A stretch of DNA of 64,000 bases from Dyadobacter arcticus (GCF_011762185.1 NZ_JAASQJ010000003.1:372001-436000), one strand, 5' to 3'. Shown: positions 45,813 to 56,358, counted from the stretch's first letter. A program made the numbers and translations. The notes: generated by a model not told the origin, from the letters alone.

Positions 45813-46637
45813 TCAACCGTTGTCGGCAAATTCAGGATATAATGTCATTCCTCCATCGATATATAGTGTTTCACCGTTTACATAATCGGATTCGTCTGAG
45901 GCAAGCCAGCCCACCGCTTTTGCGACGTCCTGCGGTGTACCGATACGCTTGTATGGAATCAGGTTCATCAACCCCTTATATTTTTCGGGATCAGACCACA
46001 CTTCTTTATTAATCGGCGTTTTGATCGCGCCAGGGCTCACTGAGTTGACGCGGATTTTATGTGGTGCGAGTTCCTGTGAAATGGATTTCATGAACATCAT
46101 GATACCGCCTTTCGAAGCTGCATAGTTGACGTGTCCTGCCCAGGGAATCACGTCATGTACGGAACTCATCATCACGATTTTACCAATTGACAACTCACTA
46201 TGAGACGTCTCAGTGGCATTCTTCTCCTGTTCAATAAACTGCCTTGCGGCAGCACGGCAGCAAAGAAACATTCCTGTCAGATTTACATCAATAACTTTCT
46301 GCCATTGTTGCAAAGACATCTCGAGAAATGGTGAATCTTTTTGCAGGCCTGCGTTGCTTACGAGCACATCGAGTCTGCCGAATTTGGAAATTGTTTCCCG
46401 GAAAAGTGCCAGTACATCATCTTCCCGACTTACATCGGCCTGAACAAGAATTGCGCTTCCGCCCTTGTTCAGAATTTCATTCAATGTATTCTGACCCTCT
46501 TCCGCATTGGAACTGTAATTAACTACTACATGCGCACCTTGATTTGCGAAGTAGATCGCACAGGCTTTACCAATGCCGGAACTTGAACCGGTTACAATAA
46601 CAACCTGATCTTTGAATTTCAACTCAGGACCGGTCAT
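45813..46637 (-). CDS. SDR-family oxidoreductase (glucose 1-dehydrogenase-like)
   Basis: A 274-residue classical short-chain dehydrogenase. NAD(P) motif TGSSSGIGKACA near residues 16-27, the structural NAG in VLVSNAGLQ, catalytic Ser in VMMSSVHD, and Y-x-x-x-K in NYAASKGG. The motif PGAIKTPIN and the C-terminal GETLYIDGGMTL agree with glucose 1-dehydrogenase-type SDRs. A short loop insertion (EQEKNATETSHSELSIGK) is slightly longer than usual. It overlaps the small upstream gene by 4 bases, so the two are translated together. Substrate uncertain. Confidence 0.9.
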   Translation of the reverse strand: MTGPELKFKDQVVIVTGSSSGIGKACAIYFANQGAHVVVNYSSNAEEGQNTLNEILNKGGSAILVQADVSREDDVLALFRETISKFGRLDVLVSNAGLQKDSPFLEMSLQQWQKVIDVNLTGMFLCCRAAARQFIEQEKNATETSHSELSIGKIVMMSSVHDVIPWAGHVNYAASKGGIMMFMKSISQELAPHKIRVNSVSPGAIKTPINKEVWSDPEKYKGLMNLIPYKRIGTPQDVAKAVGWLASDESDYVNGETLYIDGGMTLYPEFADNG

Positions 46638-46852
46638 ATCATCTCGTTTTCAAACGACTTCAATTTTTTCCAAACCCGTCTGTTAACATTCTTAACGGCC
46701 CAGTTTTTTGCAATAAGGATTGCTTTGGACACTGCTTCGCGTGGGGATAGATTGTTTTGGGATCTCAAAAGCTCCTGCGCAATGGTGACCGCTTTTTCGC
46801 GGGTGGTAGGAGATAAATACATTAACTCTGGTAACGCGATCCTTGTGTCCAT
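46634..46852 (-). CDS. Small hypothetical protein coupled to the SDR
   Basis: 72 residues, rich in Lys/Arg and Ala, probably all helical (ELMYLSPTTREKAVTIAQELLRS, SPREAVSKAILIAKNWAVKNVNRRVWKKLKSF). The conserved-looking helix-loop-helix with R-E-A-V-S-K-A suggests a small binding protein. Its stop codon overlaps the SDR start (ATGA), which argues that it is real and co-translated. I do not recognise the family. Confidence 0.65.
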   Translation of the reverse strand: MDTRIALPELMYLSPTTREKAVTIAQELLRSQNNLSPREAVSKAILIAKNWAVKNVNRRVWKKLKSFENEMI

Positions 46853-47037
46853 ATTTAGATTGAATTTGAGCGACAGGTTTGGTGACTGATGACTTGTGTA
46901 GTTTGCTTTGTTAAAATTTGATGCCAGAACGGGACTTAGCTGGAATTATTTTATTAAATATTTTTCAATGAGGTTATATGGAATGAAGCATAAAAAAATC
47001 CCCATCTTTTCAGACAGGGATTTTTAAAACGAAGACC
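46853..47037. other. Gap holding the dnaK terminator
   Basis: The only structure seen is the hairpin at 46992-47025; the rest (46853-46990) is AT-rich and probably holds the promoter for the small gene/SDR pair. Confidence 0.4.
46992..47025 (-). terminator. Intrinsic terminator of dnaK
   Basis: On the minus strand AAAAATCCCT pairs with GGGGATTTTT around a loop of about 12 bases, ending in a run of seven T. It begins 12 bases after the dnaK stop codon. Confidence 0.75.
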
Positions 47038-48960
47038 TTATTTGACTTCTTCAAAATTTACATCCGTCACTTCATCAGTAGCATTACCAGCATCTGCTGC
47101 ACCGGCACCTGGATTACCAGTCGCCCCGCCCGGCTGGGCGCCCCCAGGCTGAGGCTCACCTCCCTGTGCGTACATTTCCTGAGATGCAGCCTGCCATGCA
47201 CTATTCAGTTTTTCCATTGCTGAATCGATTCCTGACAAATCCTGACTCTGATGAGCCGCTTTTAGCTCAGCTAATGCGCTCTCAATGGCAGATTTATTAC
47301 TTTCTGAAAGTTTGTCACCAAACTCTTTCAACTGTTTATCAGTCGAGAATATCAAGCTATCCGCGCCATTTATCTTTTCAACTTTTTCGCGTTCGGCTTT
47401 ATCAGCCGCTTCGTTCGCTTTTGCTTCTTCACGCATTCTGGTGATTTCAGCATCGGTTAAACCGCTGGAAGCTTCAATGCGGATCTTTTGCTCTTTATTG
47501 GTCCCTTTGTCTTTTGCAGACACATGCAGGATACCATTTGCATCCACATCAAAAGTTACTTCGATTTGTGGTGTACCGCGTTGTGCAGGTGGAATATCGG
47601 ACAAATGGAACTTACCAAGTGTCCGGTTTTGAGTTGCCATTGGACGTTCACCTTGCAAAACGTGGATCTCAACCGAGGGCTGATTATCCGCGGCAGTCGA
47701 GAATGTCTCTGTTTTTTTAGAAGGAATCGTTGTATTAGACTCAATTAATTTGGTAAACACACCACCCAACGTTTCAATACCCAAGGACAAAGGAATTACG
47801 TCTAAAAGAAGAACGTCTTTCACTTCACCTGTTAAAACACCACCTTGAATTGCAGCGCCGATTGCCACAGCTTCATCCGGGTTAACGCCTTTGGAAGGTT
47901 TTCTGCCAAAGAATTTTTCCACTTCTTCCTGTACACGAGGAATACGCGTAGATCCACCAACTAAAATAACTTCGTTAATATCGTTATTTGTATAACCCGC
48001 GTTTTTCATTGCTTTTTTGCAAGGCTCCATCATTCTTTGGAACAATGTATCCGCAAGCTGCTCAAATTTCGCACGCGTCAATGTGCGTACAAGGTGTTTT
48101 GGAATGCCATCAACCGGGAAAATGTAAGGTAGGTTGATCTCAGTTTGTGCTGAGCTTGAAAGTTCCACTTTTGCCTTTTCAGCAGCCTCTTTTAGACGTT
48201 GCAATGCCATTGGATCTCTTCTCAGGTCAACAGCTTCGTCTTTCTGGAATTCGTCTGCAAGCCAGTTGATGATCACCTGATCAAAGTCGTCACCACCTAA
48301 ATGGGTATCACCATCAGTAGATTTTACTTCGAAAACGCCGTCACCCAATTCAAGTATTGAAACATCGAAGGTACCACCACCTAAGTCAAAAACAGCAATT
48401 TTCATGTCAAGATGCTGTTTATCAAGACCGTAAGCCAAAGCTGCGGCAGTAGGCTCGTTGATAATACGTTTTACATCAAGACCAGCAATCTGGCCAGCTT
48501 CTTTTGTCGCCTGACGTTCTGCATCATTGAAGTACGCTGGAACGGTGATCACCGCCTCAGTTACTTCCTGACCAAGATAATCTTCGGCAGTTTGTCTCAT
48601 TTTCTGCAAAATAAATGCAGATACTTCCTGTGGAGTATATAACCTGTCACCGATTGGTATACGAGGTGTATTGTTTGGGCCTTTATCTACGGTGTAAGCG
48701 ACTGTTTTTTGTTCGCTGGCAACGTCATCATATTTTTTGCCCATAAATCTTTTTATGGAGCTGATAGTATGCTTGGGATTAGTGATCGCCTGACGTTTGG
48801 CCGGTGCTCCGATTTTGCGTTCACCATTATCCATGAATGCAACCACGGAAGGAGTAGTTCGTGCGCCTTCGCTGTTAGCGATTACAACTGGCTCATTACC
48901 CTCCATGACAGCCACGCAGGAGTTCGTTGTTCCTAAGTCTATGCCAATAATTTTTCCCAT
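47038..48960 (-). CDS. dnaK: Chaperone DnaK (Hsp70)
   Basis: A 640-residue Hsp70. The ATPase domain opens with [19 protein letters not shown]; the phosphate-2 motif [17 protein letters not shown] and the adenosine motif [14 protein letters not shown] follow; the substrate domain has the linker [18 protein letters not shown]. The C-terminus is Gly/Ala/Pro-rich ([17 protein letters not shown]) and ends in TDVNFEEVK, an EEVD-like acidic tail typical of bacterial DnaK. It folds proteins with DnaJ and GrpE, neither of which is in the window. It is transcribed alone with a terminator after it and a 14-bp palindrome in its upstream region. Confidence 0.98.
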   Translation of the reverse strand: MGKIIGIDLGTTNSCVAVMEGNEPVVIANSEGARTTPSVVAFMDNGERKIGAPAKRQAITNPKHTISSIKRFMGKKYDDVASEQKTVAYTVDKGPNNTPRIPIGDRLYTPQEVSAFILQKMRQTAEDYLGQEVTEAVITVPAYFNDAERQATKEAGQIAGLDVKRIINEPTAAALAYGLDKQHLDMKIAVFDLGGGTFDVSILELGDGVFEVKSTDGDTHLGGDDFDQVIINWLADEFQKDEAVDLRRDPMALQRLKEAAEKAKVELSSSAQTEINLPYIFPVDGIPKHLVRTLTRAKFEQLADTLFQRMMEPCKKAMKNAGYTNNDINEVILVGGSTRIPRVQEEVEKFFGRKPSKGVNPDEAVAIGAAIQGGVLTGEVKDVLLLDVIPLSLGIETLGGVFTKLIESNTTIPSKKTETFSTAADNQPSVEIHVLQGERPMATQNRTLGKFHLSDIPPAQRGTPQIEVTFDVDANGILHVSAKDKGTNKEQKIRIEASSGLTDAEITRMREEAKANEAADKAEREKVEKINGADSLIFSTDKQLKEFGDKLSESNKSAIESALAELKAAHQSQDLSGIDSAMEKLNSAWQAASQEMYAQGGEPQPGGAQPGGATGNPGAGAADAGNATDEVTDVNFEEVK

Positions 48961-49121
48961 TGTTCTATATTAAAAGTTATGTATAATTTGATTCTGTATC
49001 TATTAGTCGTCGGACATGTCCGAACACTTCAAGATTCGTTAAAAACCTCGTACCAGTATATTTAATAGAAAATTTGAGTGACAAAGTGTCAGGAGTATTC
49101 AAGCTTACTTATTACAAATAC
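48961..49121 (-). promoter_or_regulatory. dnaK upstream region with a 14-bp palindrome
   Basis: The perfect palindrome TCGGACATGTCCGA lies at 49010-49023, about 50 bases before the dnaK start. It is not a CIRCE element (TTAGCACTC-N9-GAGTGCTAA). Farther upstream the minus strand carries CACTTTGTCAC followed by an AT-rich stretch, which may hold a promoter, but I could not fit a full consensus. Confidence 0.45.
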
Positions 49122-51659
49122 TTAACTGATCATTTGCCCCATGTAGGGGTCACTTTCGCTGAGGTATCCTGTTTCGACATGGCCGGCATAGCGGCTTAGA
49201 AAATCCGGCTCGTCCTGAATGATAACTGAGAAATCATACCAGTTCGAATTTTTTTCAAGCTGCAAAGGAACGATGGCTTTGCCGCCCATGGAATTATCAA
49301 GATTAATAACTTGATCAGCAGCTCCATATGCGTTATCTCTGATCAAAACGGTCTGCTTTTTATTACTATCAGGACTCGCAAGCTCGACCACTAAAATGCC
49401 TAGTGAGTTTTTATTCTTATCTGTAGAATAGCTGCTGCCAACTTTAACACCGGATCCAATTTTCGACCCTTTGTATTCTCTCATGAATCCATTTGGGCCA
49501 TAGACAATCAAATGGTATTTCTGATCTTCAAAATCGGTTAGATTCCACGTCGCAGGCAAAGAGTCGCCCGCTTTAACAGCGTAATTCCAAACCTTCATCA
49601 TCTCATTTTTATATCTGCCAGGCGCATAAACCATGAAGGGTGCGCCAGCAGCTTTGTCCTTGAACATGCCATTTCTGGCTTGGAGCTTGATTTGAAATGC
49701 ATTTTTGTCAGAGTTCAGCGAGCCGTCCGCTTGTAATTCATAGGAGATTGGGCAAGCCTTCCGGGTTCCTTTCTCTTGTTTTGGCATTACCGGAGAAAGT
49801 AAGGGATTCTTATTGACTTGCTGAATTTCAGTATCTGTCAAAGTCTTATAACCATTCGGGAGCTTTTTGAATTTAGCATTGTAAATGCCTTCCATAAATT
49901 CGTCCCTGGCAAGGAATGTTGGCAGCGGCAATTTTTCACCATTATAGGGAGTAAAGGTAGAGGTCAGATCGCCACAAATTGTTCGTCTCCATTCACTAAT
50001 GTTCGTTTCCTTGATTTCCTTGCCCGTTTTATGGCTTACAAATTTTTCCAGAAACTGTAGGATAGAGGTATGGTCAAATACCTCCGAGCAGACATTTCCA
50101 CCACGGTTCCAGGGAGAGGCAACAATGAGCGGAACACGATACCCTAGTCCAATTGCGCTTTCCCGGCTCTCTTTTTTTGATTTTTTAGTCATATCCTGTT
50201 CCAATGTGACCCATTCCGTTTTGCAATCGATGCCAGCTGAAACCGCACCTGAATCTTCTTTATACGGATTGGGCACGGAAAATGGCGGCACGTGATCGAA
50301 ATAGCCATCATTTTCATCATAACACAAAATGAAAATCGTCTTTTTCCAAACCTCCGGATCAGAAGTCAATATATCCATGGCCTCGGAAACATACCAGGCG
50401 CCATACCAGGGAGAACCGGGGTGGTCCGAAAAGTTGGAGGGTGCGACCAGCCAGGAAACAGTCGGCAGGCTCCCGGTCTTAACATCCGAGCGAAATTGAT
50501 GAAGGATATCGCCCATCGGCGCTTTGGCTTCATGCTCGATGTCGCCATCCATGTATTTGACTGTCGTGATCTTGCGATAGTCAGGATCTTTTTTATTGGT
50601 TGTGAATGCTTTCTGATGGATATTTTTGCTTCTCTGAGAAAGCTTTTCAAAATTCTCCGGACTCCATCTCACGATCTCTTCTGTGGCCGTTTTAAGCAAA
50701 GCCTCTTTGTTGGAGAGCGACTTTAGAAGAACATCCTTCTCTATACCAGCAGAAATTGCCGCGAGCTGTGCTTTGGTATCTTGAATTTCGCCTGGCAATT
50801 CTTTGAGTCTTGCTTTCAGATAGGTTTGGTAACCGGTATGAAAACGGATCTGATATTGGCTAAACCATTCGATTGGGTTATCGGTGAAATTAGCCAGCCA
50901 GGAATCTTCGTCATCGGTAAAACCGGTCAAAATGCTAAGTTCATTCTGATATATTTTCCACGAAACACCATTGTCTTCCAATCTTTCAGGGAAAGTTGTC
51001 CAGGTGGCCTCATGCGTATCTGATACATTTTCATTCCGCACATTGGCATAATGTGTGGGATCCGGATTTTCCCTGATTGTACCAGTCCACAAATACAGCC
51101 TGTTTGGAGTGGTACCCGTAAGTGCTGAGCAAAAATTCTGATCGCAGACAGTGAAAGCATCAGCCATCGCATAATAAAAAGGAATGTCTTCGCGGTTATA
51201 GTATCCCTGGGTTAAAGGCATTTTTGCATAATCCTTGTGGCCAGCCTGTTTGGCGATCAGCCACTTATCAAATTTTCCATCATTTCGGGCATCCACTTGA
51301 TTCGGCCATGAGTGCGGCAATGATCCCATCCAGGTCGCATTGGATTCACGCATATTAAGCCGAAAAGGAACGTGCGTTTCTCCCGCAGCATTGGTTTGTA
51401 GCCAAACCAAATTTTTATTCGGCTGGGTCATCGCCCTCGGATCATTAAAACCTCTTACCCCGCGAAGTGAACCGAAGGAATGATCGAAAGAGCGGTTTTC
51501 CTGCATTAGAATTACCACGTGTTCGGCATCCAGATAGGTACTGCCTTTTTTAGGATCAATAGCGAATGCTTTTTGAATGGAAGCCGGCAGCGCGCTGAAC
51601 AATCCGGCTGCGCCCGTGAGCATGCTTGCTTTCTTTATAAATTCCCTTCTGGAGTCCAT
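49122..51659 (-). CDS. Tat-exported phosphocholine-specific phospholipase C
   Basis: An 845-residue phosphoesterase-family phospholipase C that cleaves the headgroup from phosphatidylcholine. The Tat signal DSRREFIKKASMLTGAAGLFSALPA fits a folded, cofactor-binding enzyme. The catalytic region starts with HVVILMQENRSFDHSFGSLRGVRGFND (metal/nucleophile E-N-R-S-F-D-H) and includes FILCYDENDGYFDHVPP and FDHTSILQFLEK. Two C-terminal domains of about 90 residues each (DUF756-like) follow, usual for this family. It begins right against the rplT terminator. It may serve phosphate or lipid acquisition. Confidence 0.92.
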   Translation of the reverse strand: MDSRREFIKKASMLTGAAGLFSALPASIQKAFAIDPKKGSTYLDAEHVVILMQENRSFDHSFGSLRGVRGFNDPRAMTQPNKNLVWLQTNAAGETHVPFRLNMRESNATWMGSLPHSWPNQVDARNDGKFDKWLIAKQAGHKDYAKMPLTQGYYNREDIPFYYAMADAFTVCDQNFCSALTGTTPNRLYLWTGTIRENPDPTHYANVRNENVSDTHEATWTTFPERLEDNGVSWKIYQNELSILTGFTDDEDSWLANFTDNPIEWFSQYQIRFHTGYQTYLKARLKELPGEIQDTKAQLAAISAGIEKDVLLKSLSNKEALLKTATEEIVRWSPENFEKLSQRSKNIHQKAFTTNKKDPDYRKITTVKYMDGDIEHEAKAPMGDILHQFRSDVKTGSLPTVSWLVAPSNFSDHPGSPWYGAWYVSEAMDILTSDPEVWKKTIFILCYDENDGYFDHVPPFSVPNPYKEDSGAVSAGIDCKTEWVTLEQDMTKKSKKESRESAIGLGYRVPLIVASPWNRGGNVCSEVFDHTSILQFLEKFVSHKTGKEIKETNISEWRRTICGDLTSTFTPYNGEKLPLPTFLARDEFMEGIYNAKFKKLPNGYKTLTDTEIQQVNKNPLLSPVMPKQEKGTRKACPISYELQADGSLNSDKNAFQIKLQARNGMFKDKAAGAPFMVYAPGRYKNEMMKVWNYAVKAGDSLPATWNLTDFEDQKYHLIVYGPNGFMREYKGSKIGSGVKVGSSYSTDKNKNSLGILVVELASPDSNKKQTVLIRDNAYGAADQVINLDNSMGGKAIVPLQLEKNSNWYDFSVIIQDEPDFLSRYAGHVETGYLSESDPYMGQMIS

Positions 51660-51665
51660 AGGATA

Positions 51666-51694
51666 TAAAAAAAATCCCGCCGGAGAGGCGGGAT
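51666..51694 (-). terminator. Intrinsic terminator of the infC-rpmI-rplT genes
   Basis: On the minus strand ATCCCGCC-TCTCC-GGCGGGAT is followed by a run of seven T. It starts 8 bases after the rplT stop and its T-run ends about 7 bases before the phospholipase ATG. Confidence 0.85.
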
Positions 51695-51701
51695 TGCTGT
51701 T

Positions 51702-52046
51702 TTACTTAACCTGATCAACGATTGCTTTGAAAGCATCCGGATGGTTCATCGCCAAATCGGCAAGCACCTTCCTGTTGAGCTCTATGCCTTTTGCACTGAG
51801 TTTGCCAATAAAGGCGGAATAAGATAATCCGTGTATACGAGTTCCGGCATTGATCCTTTGAATCCAAAGGGCGCGGAAGTTGCGTTTCTTTTGTTTACGG
51901 CCTTTGTATGCGTAAGCCAAACCGCGTTCTACTGCGTTTTTAGCGACTGTCCATACATTCTTGCGACGGCCGAAATAGCCTTTCGCTAATTTTAAAACTT
52001 TTTTACGTCTTGCACGCGACGCAACGTGATTTACTGAACGTGGCAT
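51702..52046 (-). CDS. rplT: 50S ribosomal protein L20
   Basis: 114 residues, normal length. Typical L20 sequence: [79 protein letters not shown]. It binds 23S rRNA early in 50S assembly and in several bacteria also represses its own operon. It lies 104 bases after rpmI in the conserved infC-rpmI-rplT order. Confidence 0.98.
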   Translation of the reverse strand: MPRSVNHVASRARRKKVLKLAKGYFGRRKNVWTVAKNAVERGLAYAYKGRKQKKRNFRALWIQRINAGTRIHGLSYSAFIGKLSAKGIELNRKVLADLAMNHPDAFKAIVDQVK

Positions 52047-52149
52047 AAATTAACTGTTTTTGACAATTGGCGCTCTACTGAGTCTTGAAAAGCCTTTTAT
52101 CGGGTTGAACAAAAAACCAAAGTGGTAACTAACTTTTAATGGCTTTGGA

Positions 52150-52344
52150 TTATTTACCAAGCATTGCCATTACCTGCTTGTGATTAGACTCATCAATCAG
52201 ACCGGTTTTAACCAAACCACGTTTCCGTTTGTTCGATTTTTTGGTCAGGATGTGACTGTGGAAAGCGTGTTTGCGCTTAATTTTTCCGGTGCCGGTCAAC
52301 GCGAAACGCTTTTTTGCGCCGGAAACGGTTTTCATCTTAGGCAT
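52150..52344 (-). CDS. rpmI: 50S ribosomal protein L35
   Basis: 64 residues, very basic: [44 protein letters not shown], the standard L35 sequence. It sits between infC and rplT as in most bacteria. Confidence 0.98.
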   Translation of the reverse strand: MPKMKTVSGAKKRFALTGTGKIKRKHAFHSHILTKKSNKRKRGLVKTGLIDESNHKQVMAMLGK

Positions 52345-52414
52345 GATTCAAAAATAAAATAGTTGTTAAAATATAAAACAGCGCGCAAAATTAGCCAAAA
52401 TGTTTATTAAATGA

Positions 52415-52450
52415 AAATCGTGTTCCCAACGAATGTCAGAAACACGATTT
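52415..52450 (-). terminator. Hairpin between infC and rpmI
   Basis: The arms AAATCGTGTT and AACACGATTT pair perfectly around a 16-base loop, about 32 bases after the infC stop. The following T-run is short, so it may act as a partial terminator or processing/attenuation site within the operon. Confidence 0.45.
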
Positions 52451-52482
52451 CTATATTGAAGAGGAGTTAAAACTCCTTACGA

Positions 52483-53031
52483 TTATTTTTTCAATGATGG
52501 GGCGAGAATGATCGTCATTCTCTTTCCTTCCAGCTTGGGCTCCATTTCAAGCTTACCAAATTCTGTAAGTGCCTCAGAGAATTTGTTCAAAAGATTTACT
52601 CCTCTTTCCTTAAACACAATGGTACGCCCAACAAAATGGACATATGCCTTTACTTTTGATCCTTCTTTAAGGAAGTTTTGCGCATGTTTTAGTTTGAAGT
52701 CGAAATCGTGGTCGTCGGTGTTTGGACCGAAACGGATCTCTTTGATGACAACTTTCTGAGCCTTCGCTTTTATTTCTTTTTGCTTTTTCTTTTGCTCGTA
52801 TTTGAACTTTGAGTAGTCCACAACTTTACAAACAGGCGGAACTGCTGTGGGTGCAATTTCAACAAGATCAAGGCTTTGTGCCTTAGCGATTGCCTTGGCT
52901 GTGATGATATCAACTATTCCTGGTTCAATATTTTCTCCAACCAGGCGTACTTCTTTTGCTGTAATTCGATCGTTTATTTTATAAGGTTCTTCGGGAACTC
53001 TTAACCGTCCACTAGGGGGTCTTAATGCCAT
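52483..53031 (-). CDS. infC: Translation initiation factor IF-3
   Basis: 182 residues with both IF-3 domains. N-domain: EPYKINDRITAKEVRLVGENIEPGIVDIITAKAIAKAQSLDLVEIAPTAVPPVCKVVDYSKFKYEQKKKQKE; C-domain: VIKEIRFGPNTDDHDFDFKLKHAQNFLKEGSKVKAYVHFVGR. It binds the 30S subunit and controls start-codon fidelity. Unlike E. coli infC, which starts at ATT, the reading frame here starts at a normal ATG, so the classical self-regulation through a rare start codon is not expected. Confidence 0.98.
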   Translation of the reverse strand: MALRPPSGRLRVPEEPYKINDRITAKEVRLVGENIEPGIVDIITAKAIAKAQSLDLVEIAPTAVPPVCKVVDYSKFKYEQKKKQKEIKAKAQKVVIKEIRFGPNTDDHDFDFKLKHAQNFLKEGSKVKAYVHFVGRTIVFKERGVNLLNKFSEALTEFGKLEMEPKLEGKRMTIILAPSLKK

Positions 53032-53093
53032 ATAGTTTGGTTTGGTGTTGTTTTGGTTTTAAGTGAAAATCGAAAAAATTAACACTTGGGCAA

Positions 53094-53101
53094 CAAAAAT
53101 A
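53094..53101 (-). promoter_or_regulatory. Candidate -7 element of the infC operon
   Basis: On the minus strand TATTTTTG matches TANNTTTG exactly. It lies about 63 bases before the infC ATG, in the gap after thrS. The expected TTTG 19-21 bases farther upstream is not clear. Confidence 0.35.
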
Positions 53102-53141
53102 GTGCCTTGCTGATAGAATTATAATAAAAATATAAAAAACA

Positions 53142-55085
53142 TCAAATTATGCTTGCTTCTTTTTTGAAAAAGCCTGCAAATTCGTCAATGGTCATGCTAC
53201 CCAAGTCGCCTTCACCTTTGCGGCGTACCGATAATTTCCCTTCTGCCATTTCTTTTTCACCAACAATGAGCATGAATGGTACCTTACTAACCTCAGCATC
53301 ACGGATCTTGCGACCAATTTTTTCGTCCCTGTGATCAATAAATCCTCTGATATCATCATCCTGCAACCGGAAAAAAACTTCCTCTGCATAATCTGCAAAC
53401 TTTTCAGAAATTGGAAGGATGGCAATCTGATCCGGTGATAACCACAATGGGAATTGTCCGGCGGTGTTTTCAATCAGGATTGCAATAAACCTTTCCATCG
53501 ATCCAAAAGGGGCGCGGTGGATCATAACCGGACGATGTTTTTGATTGTCCGAGCCTGTATATTCCAGGCCAAAACGCTGCGGCATCTGGTAATCAACCTG
53601 GATGGTTCCAAGCTGCCACTTTCTGCCTAACGCATCCCGAACCATAAAGTCAAGCTTTGGTCCGTAAAAAGCTGCCTCGCCTAATTCAGTAACCGTACTC
53701 AATCCACGTTCGGCCGCCGCTTCGATAATAGCACTTTCAGCTTTTTCCCAATCTTCATCCTTACCAATATATTTTTGCTTGTCATTTGGATCACGCAGCG
53801 AAATCTGCGCGCTGTAATCGTCAAAGCCAAGGGAATTAAAAACATATAAAACCAAGTCTATAACTCGAATAAATTCCTCCTTAACTTGATCGGGACGACA
53901 GAAAATATGTGCGTCATCCTGCGTAAACCCACGAACACGGGTCAATCCATGTAGTTCTCCGCTTTGCTCGTACCGATAAACGGTTCCGAACTCAGAGAAA
54001 CGCAATGGTAAGTCTTTGTAGGAGCGGGGAGAAGTCCGGTATATCTCGCAATGGTGCGGGCAATTCATCGGTTTTAGCAAATACTCCTCACCTGGATTCG
54101 GTGTCCTGATTGGCTGAAAAGAATCTTTTCCATACTTATCCCAATGTCCCGAGGTAACATACAATTCTTTGCTTCCGATATGTGGGGTAACCACTGGCGT
54201 GTAACCGGCCCGGGCTTGCGCCTTGCTCAGAAAAGCCTGAAGTCTCTCTCGCAACATCGCACCTTTTGGCAACCACAACGGCAATCCTTGCCCAACCCTT
54301 TCGGAAAACGCAAACAGTTCCAGTTCTTTTCCCAGCTTACGGTGATCGCGTTTTTTAGCTTCCTCCATCAAGGTTACATATTCTTCCAGCTCTTTTTGCT
54401 TTGGAAAAGTAATCCCGTAAATGCGGGTAAGCATTTTGTTTTCCTGCTTATTACGCCAGTATGCGCCGCCAATGTTGGTCAGCTTTGCAGCTTTGATAAA
54501 ACTGGTATTGGGAATATGCGGGCCACGGCAAAGATCGGTGAAACCACCCTGTTCATATAATGTAATCGAACCGTCTTCCAGTCCGTCGATCAGTTCTAGT
54601 TTGTACTCGTCACCTTTTTTGGTAAACAATTCCAGAGCATCCGCTTTGCTGATGGGCTTGCGGATATACTCATTTTTTTGACGGGCGAGTTCTAGCATTT
54701 TCGCCTCTATTTTGGGGAAATCTTCTTGTGAAAGCGATTTTTCACCCAAATCAACATCATAGTAAAAACCTTTTTCGATGGAAGGCCCCGTACCGAATTT
54801 TACACCAGGATAAAGCGCTTCCAATGCTTCCGCAAGTAAGTGGGCAGAGGAATGCCAGAATGTTGATTTTCCGTCTTCGTCATTCCATGTCAGCAGCTTT
54901 ACGAGCGAATCCTGCGTTATTGGTCTGGTAGGATCCCAAATTTCACTATTGACTTTTGCAGCGATTACATTACGCGCAAGTCCTTCACTGATACTTAATG
55001 CGATTTCGAGCGCGGTTACTCCAATTGGGTAATAACGCTCACTTCCATCGGGCAGGGTAATTTTTACTTGAGACTCGTCTTTCAT
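53142..55085 (-). CDS. thrS: Threonyl-tRNA synthetase
   Basis: A 647-residue class II synthetase with the standard four parts: N-terminal TGS domain (1-65, [22 protein letters not shown]), the editing (SAD) domain with [16 protein letters not shown], catalytic domain with motif 2 ([47 protein letters not shown]) and motif 3 ([14 protein letters not shown]), then the anticodon-binding domain from about 540. Zinc ligands are visible in [10 protein letters not shown]. It is upstream of infC as in many bacteria. Confidence 0.98.
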   Translation of the reverse strand: MKDESQVKITLPDGSERYYPIGVTALEIALSISEGLARNVIAAKVNSEIWDPTRPITQDSLVKLLTWNDEDGKSTFWHSSAHLLAEALEALYPGVKFGTGPSIEKGFYYDVDLGEKSLSQEDFPKIEAKMLELARQKNEYIRKPISKADALELFTKKGDEYKLELIDGLEDGSITLYEQGGFTDLCRGPHIPNTSFIKAAKLTNIGGAYWRNKQENKMLTRIYGITFPKQKELEEYVTLMEEAKKRDHRKLGKELELFAFSERVGQGLPLWLPKGAMLRERLQAFLSKAQARAGYTPVVTPHIGSKELYVTSGHWDKYGKDSFQPIRTPNPGEEYLLKPMNCPHHCEIYRTSPRSYKDLPLRFSEFGTVYRYEQSGELHGLTRVRGFTQDDAHIFCRPDQVKEEFIRVIDLVLYVFNSLGFDDYSAQISLRDPNDKQKYIGKDEDWEKAESAIIEAAAERGLSTVTELGEAAFYGPKLDFMVRDALGRKWQLGTIQVDYQMPQRFGLEYTGSDNQKHRPVMIHRAPFGSMERFIAILIENTAGQFPLWLSPDQIAILPISEKFADYAEEVFFRLQDDDIRGFIDHRDEKIGRKIRDAEVSKVPFMLIVGEKEMAEGKLSVRRKGEGDLGSMTIDEFAGFFKKEASII

Positions 55086-55127
55086 TCAAAATTTAATTCT
55101 GTGACTATATTTCTATCAGGTACAAAT

Positions 55128-56327
55128 CTATTCAATTTTAGCCTTTCGTGTTGAGTCAATACGGATATTTGTGGTTCCACGAGGCTTTATAATGCTAATT
55201 TTTACGCGCGAAGTGTCAAGCAATTTATAATCCGGTCTGGTATTTTCTTCCCGGTCGTAGGTTTGGTAAATCCCCTCATTTTCGTGCTGCCTGATCCTGT
55301 ACAAGCCATATCTTGCGTCCTGATCGCCAGGGCTCAATGTGAGCGCAGTAGTATAATATCCTTTTGCTTTCTCGAAATCCTCCGTTTTTTCATAACAAAA
55401 ACCAATCATGTTATTGATTTCCTTTGATTGAGGTTTCTTTTTTAAAAGCTTTTCCAATGCGGGCAGGGCTTTGTAAAATTGCCTTAAATGGATCCCGATC
55501 GTGGCGATCTGAAATTGCGCTTCATTATAGCTGGGGTTGATCGCAGCAGCCTTTTCGTAGTTGATCAGCGCAGTATCTGGTTTGGAAAGCACATTATAAA
55601 TTTCACCTCTTTCAAAATATAAAGAAGCTTCATTTGGGAAGCGTTTGATAGCCTTATCATTTACAATCAGCGCCTGATCGGTGTTTTTTAGTTTTCGTAA
55701 AATGATAATGCTTTGCTCATAAGCCCTTAACAATTTAGGGTTAACATTCATCGCATAATTTAAACTGGACAAACTGGCCAGAGAATCGCCTTGTCTCGCC
55801 TGCAACATTCCTTTCACATAATAAGCTCCGCCATCATAAGGTGCCATTTTCATGGCCTGATTCAGATAACCGGCTGCTTCCCTAAACTGCCCTTGTGCTT
55901 GGAGGATGTCGGCCATTAATACGTATAATTCCGGACTGCTTTGCTGTAATGCTTCCGCTCTTTGTGCGTCTTCCAGAGCAGGATCGAATTTTCCCAATTC
56001 CCGATTAATCTTACCCCTCAATAAAAAGTATTCGCTGACATTATCCTGCTCGTAAATCGATTCATTGATATCGTCCAGCGCTTCGGTATACTGCTCACGC
56101 TCAAAATATATCCGCGCTCTCTTGAAATAGTTGAGATCTGAATCTATCCCGCGGTTAATAAGGTCAGTCAACGAAAGCAACGCATCGTTTTCCCATTGTA
56201 CCCGGGATTTTTTGATCACAGGCGGGATGCGCGTCGCATTTCTGGCATCGCTCTGACAGGATTGGTTTACCCAGCCAAAGACAATCAGTGATAATAGTAA
56301 AATGGGACGGAAAAAATTTGACTTCAT
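55128..56327 (-). CDS. TPR-repeat lipoprotein
   Basis: 399 residues from the ATG at 56327, chosen since it starts a lipoprotein signal peptide (MKSNFFRPILLLSLIVFGWVNQSC, lipid-bearing Cys about residue 24) just outside the upstream methyltransferase gene. An in-frame upstream ATG (56465) would lie within that gene. The mature part consists of about eight TPR units (FKRARIYFEREQYTEALDDINESIY, YFLLRGKINRELGKFDPALEDAQRAEAL, YVLMADILQAQGQFREAAGYLNQAMKM ...). It probably sits on the outer membrane as an assembly or interaction factor. The short C-terminus (TNIRIDSTRKAKIE) has no domain. Confidence 0.85.
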   Translation of the reverse strand: MKSNFFRPILLLSLIVFGWVNQSCQSDARNATRIPPVIKKSRVQWENDALLSLTDLINRGIDSDLNYFKRARIYFEREQYTEALDDINESIYEQDNVSEYFLLRGKINRELGKFDPALEDAQRAEALQQSSPELYVLMADILQAQGQFREAAGYLNQAMKMAPYDGGAYYVKGMLQARQGDSLASLSSLNYAMNVNPKLLRAYEQSIIILRKLKNTDQALIVNDKAIKRFPNEASLYFERGEIYNVLSKPDTALINYEKAAAINPSYNEAQFQIATIGIHLRQFYKALPALEKLLKKKPQSKEINNMIGFCYEKTEDFEKAKGYYTTALTLSPGDQDARYGLYRIRQHENEGIYQTYDREENTRPDYKLLDTSRVKISIIKPRGTTNIRIDSTRKAKIE

Positions 56328-56358
56328 GTGCCGTAAAGTTGGACAATCTGCATGTATT

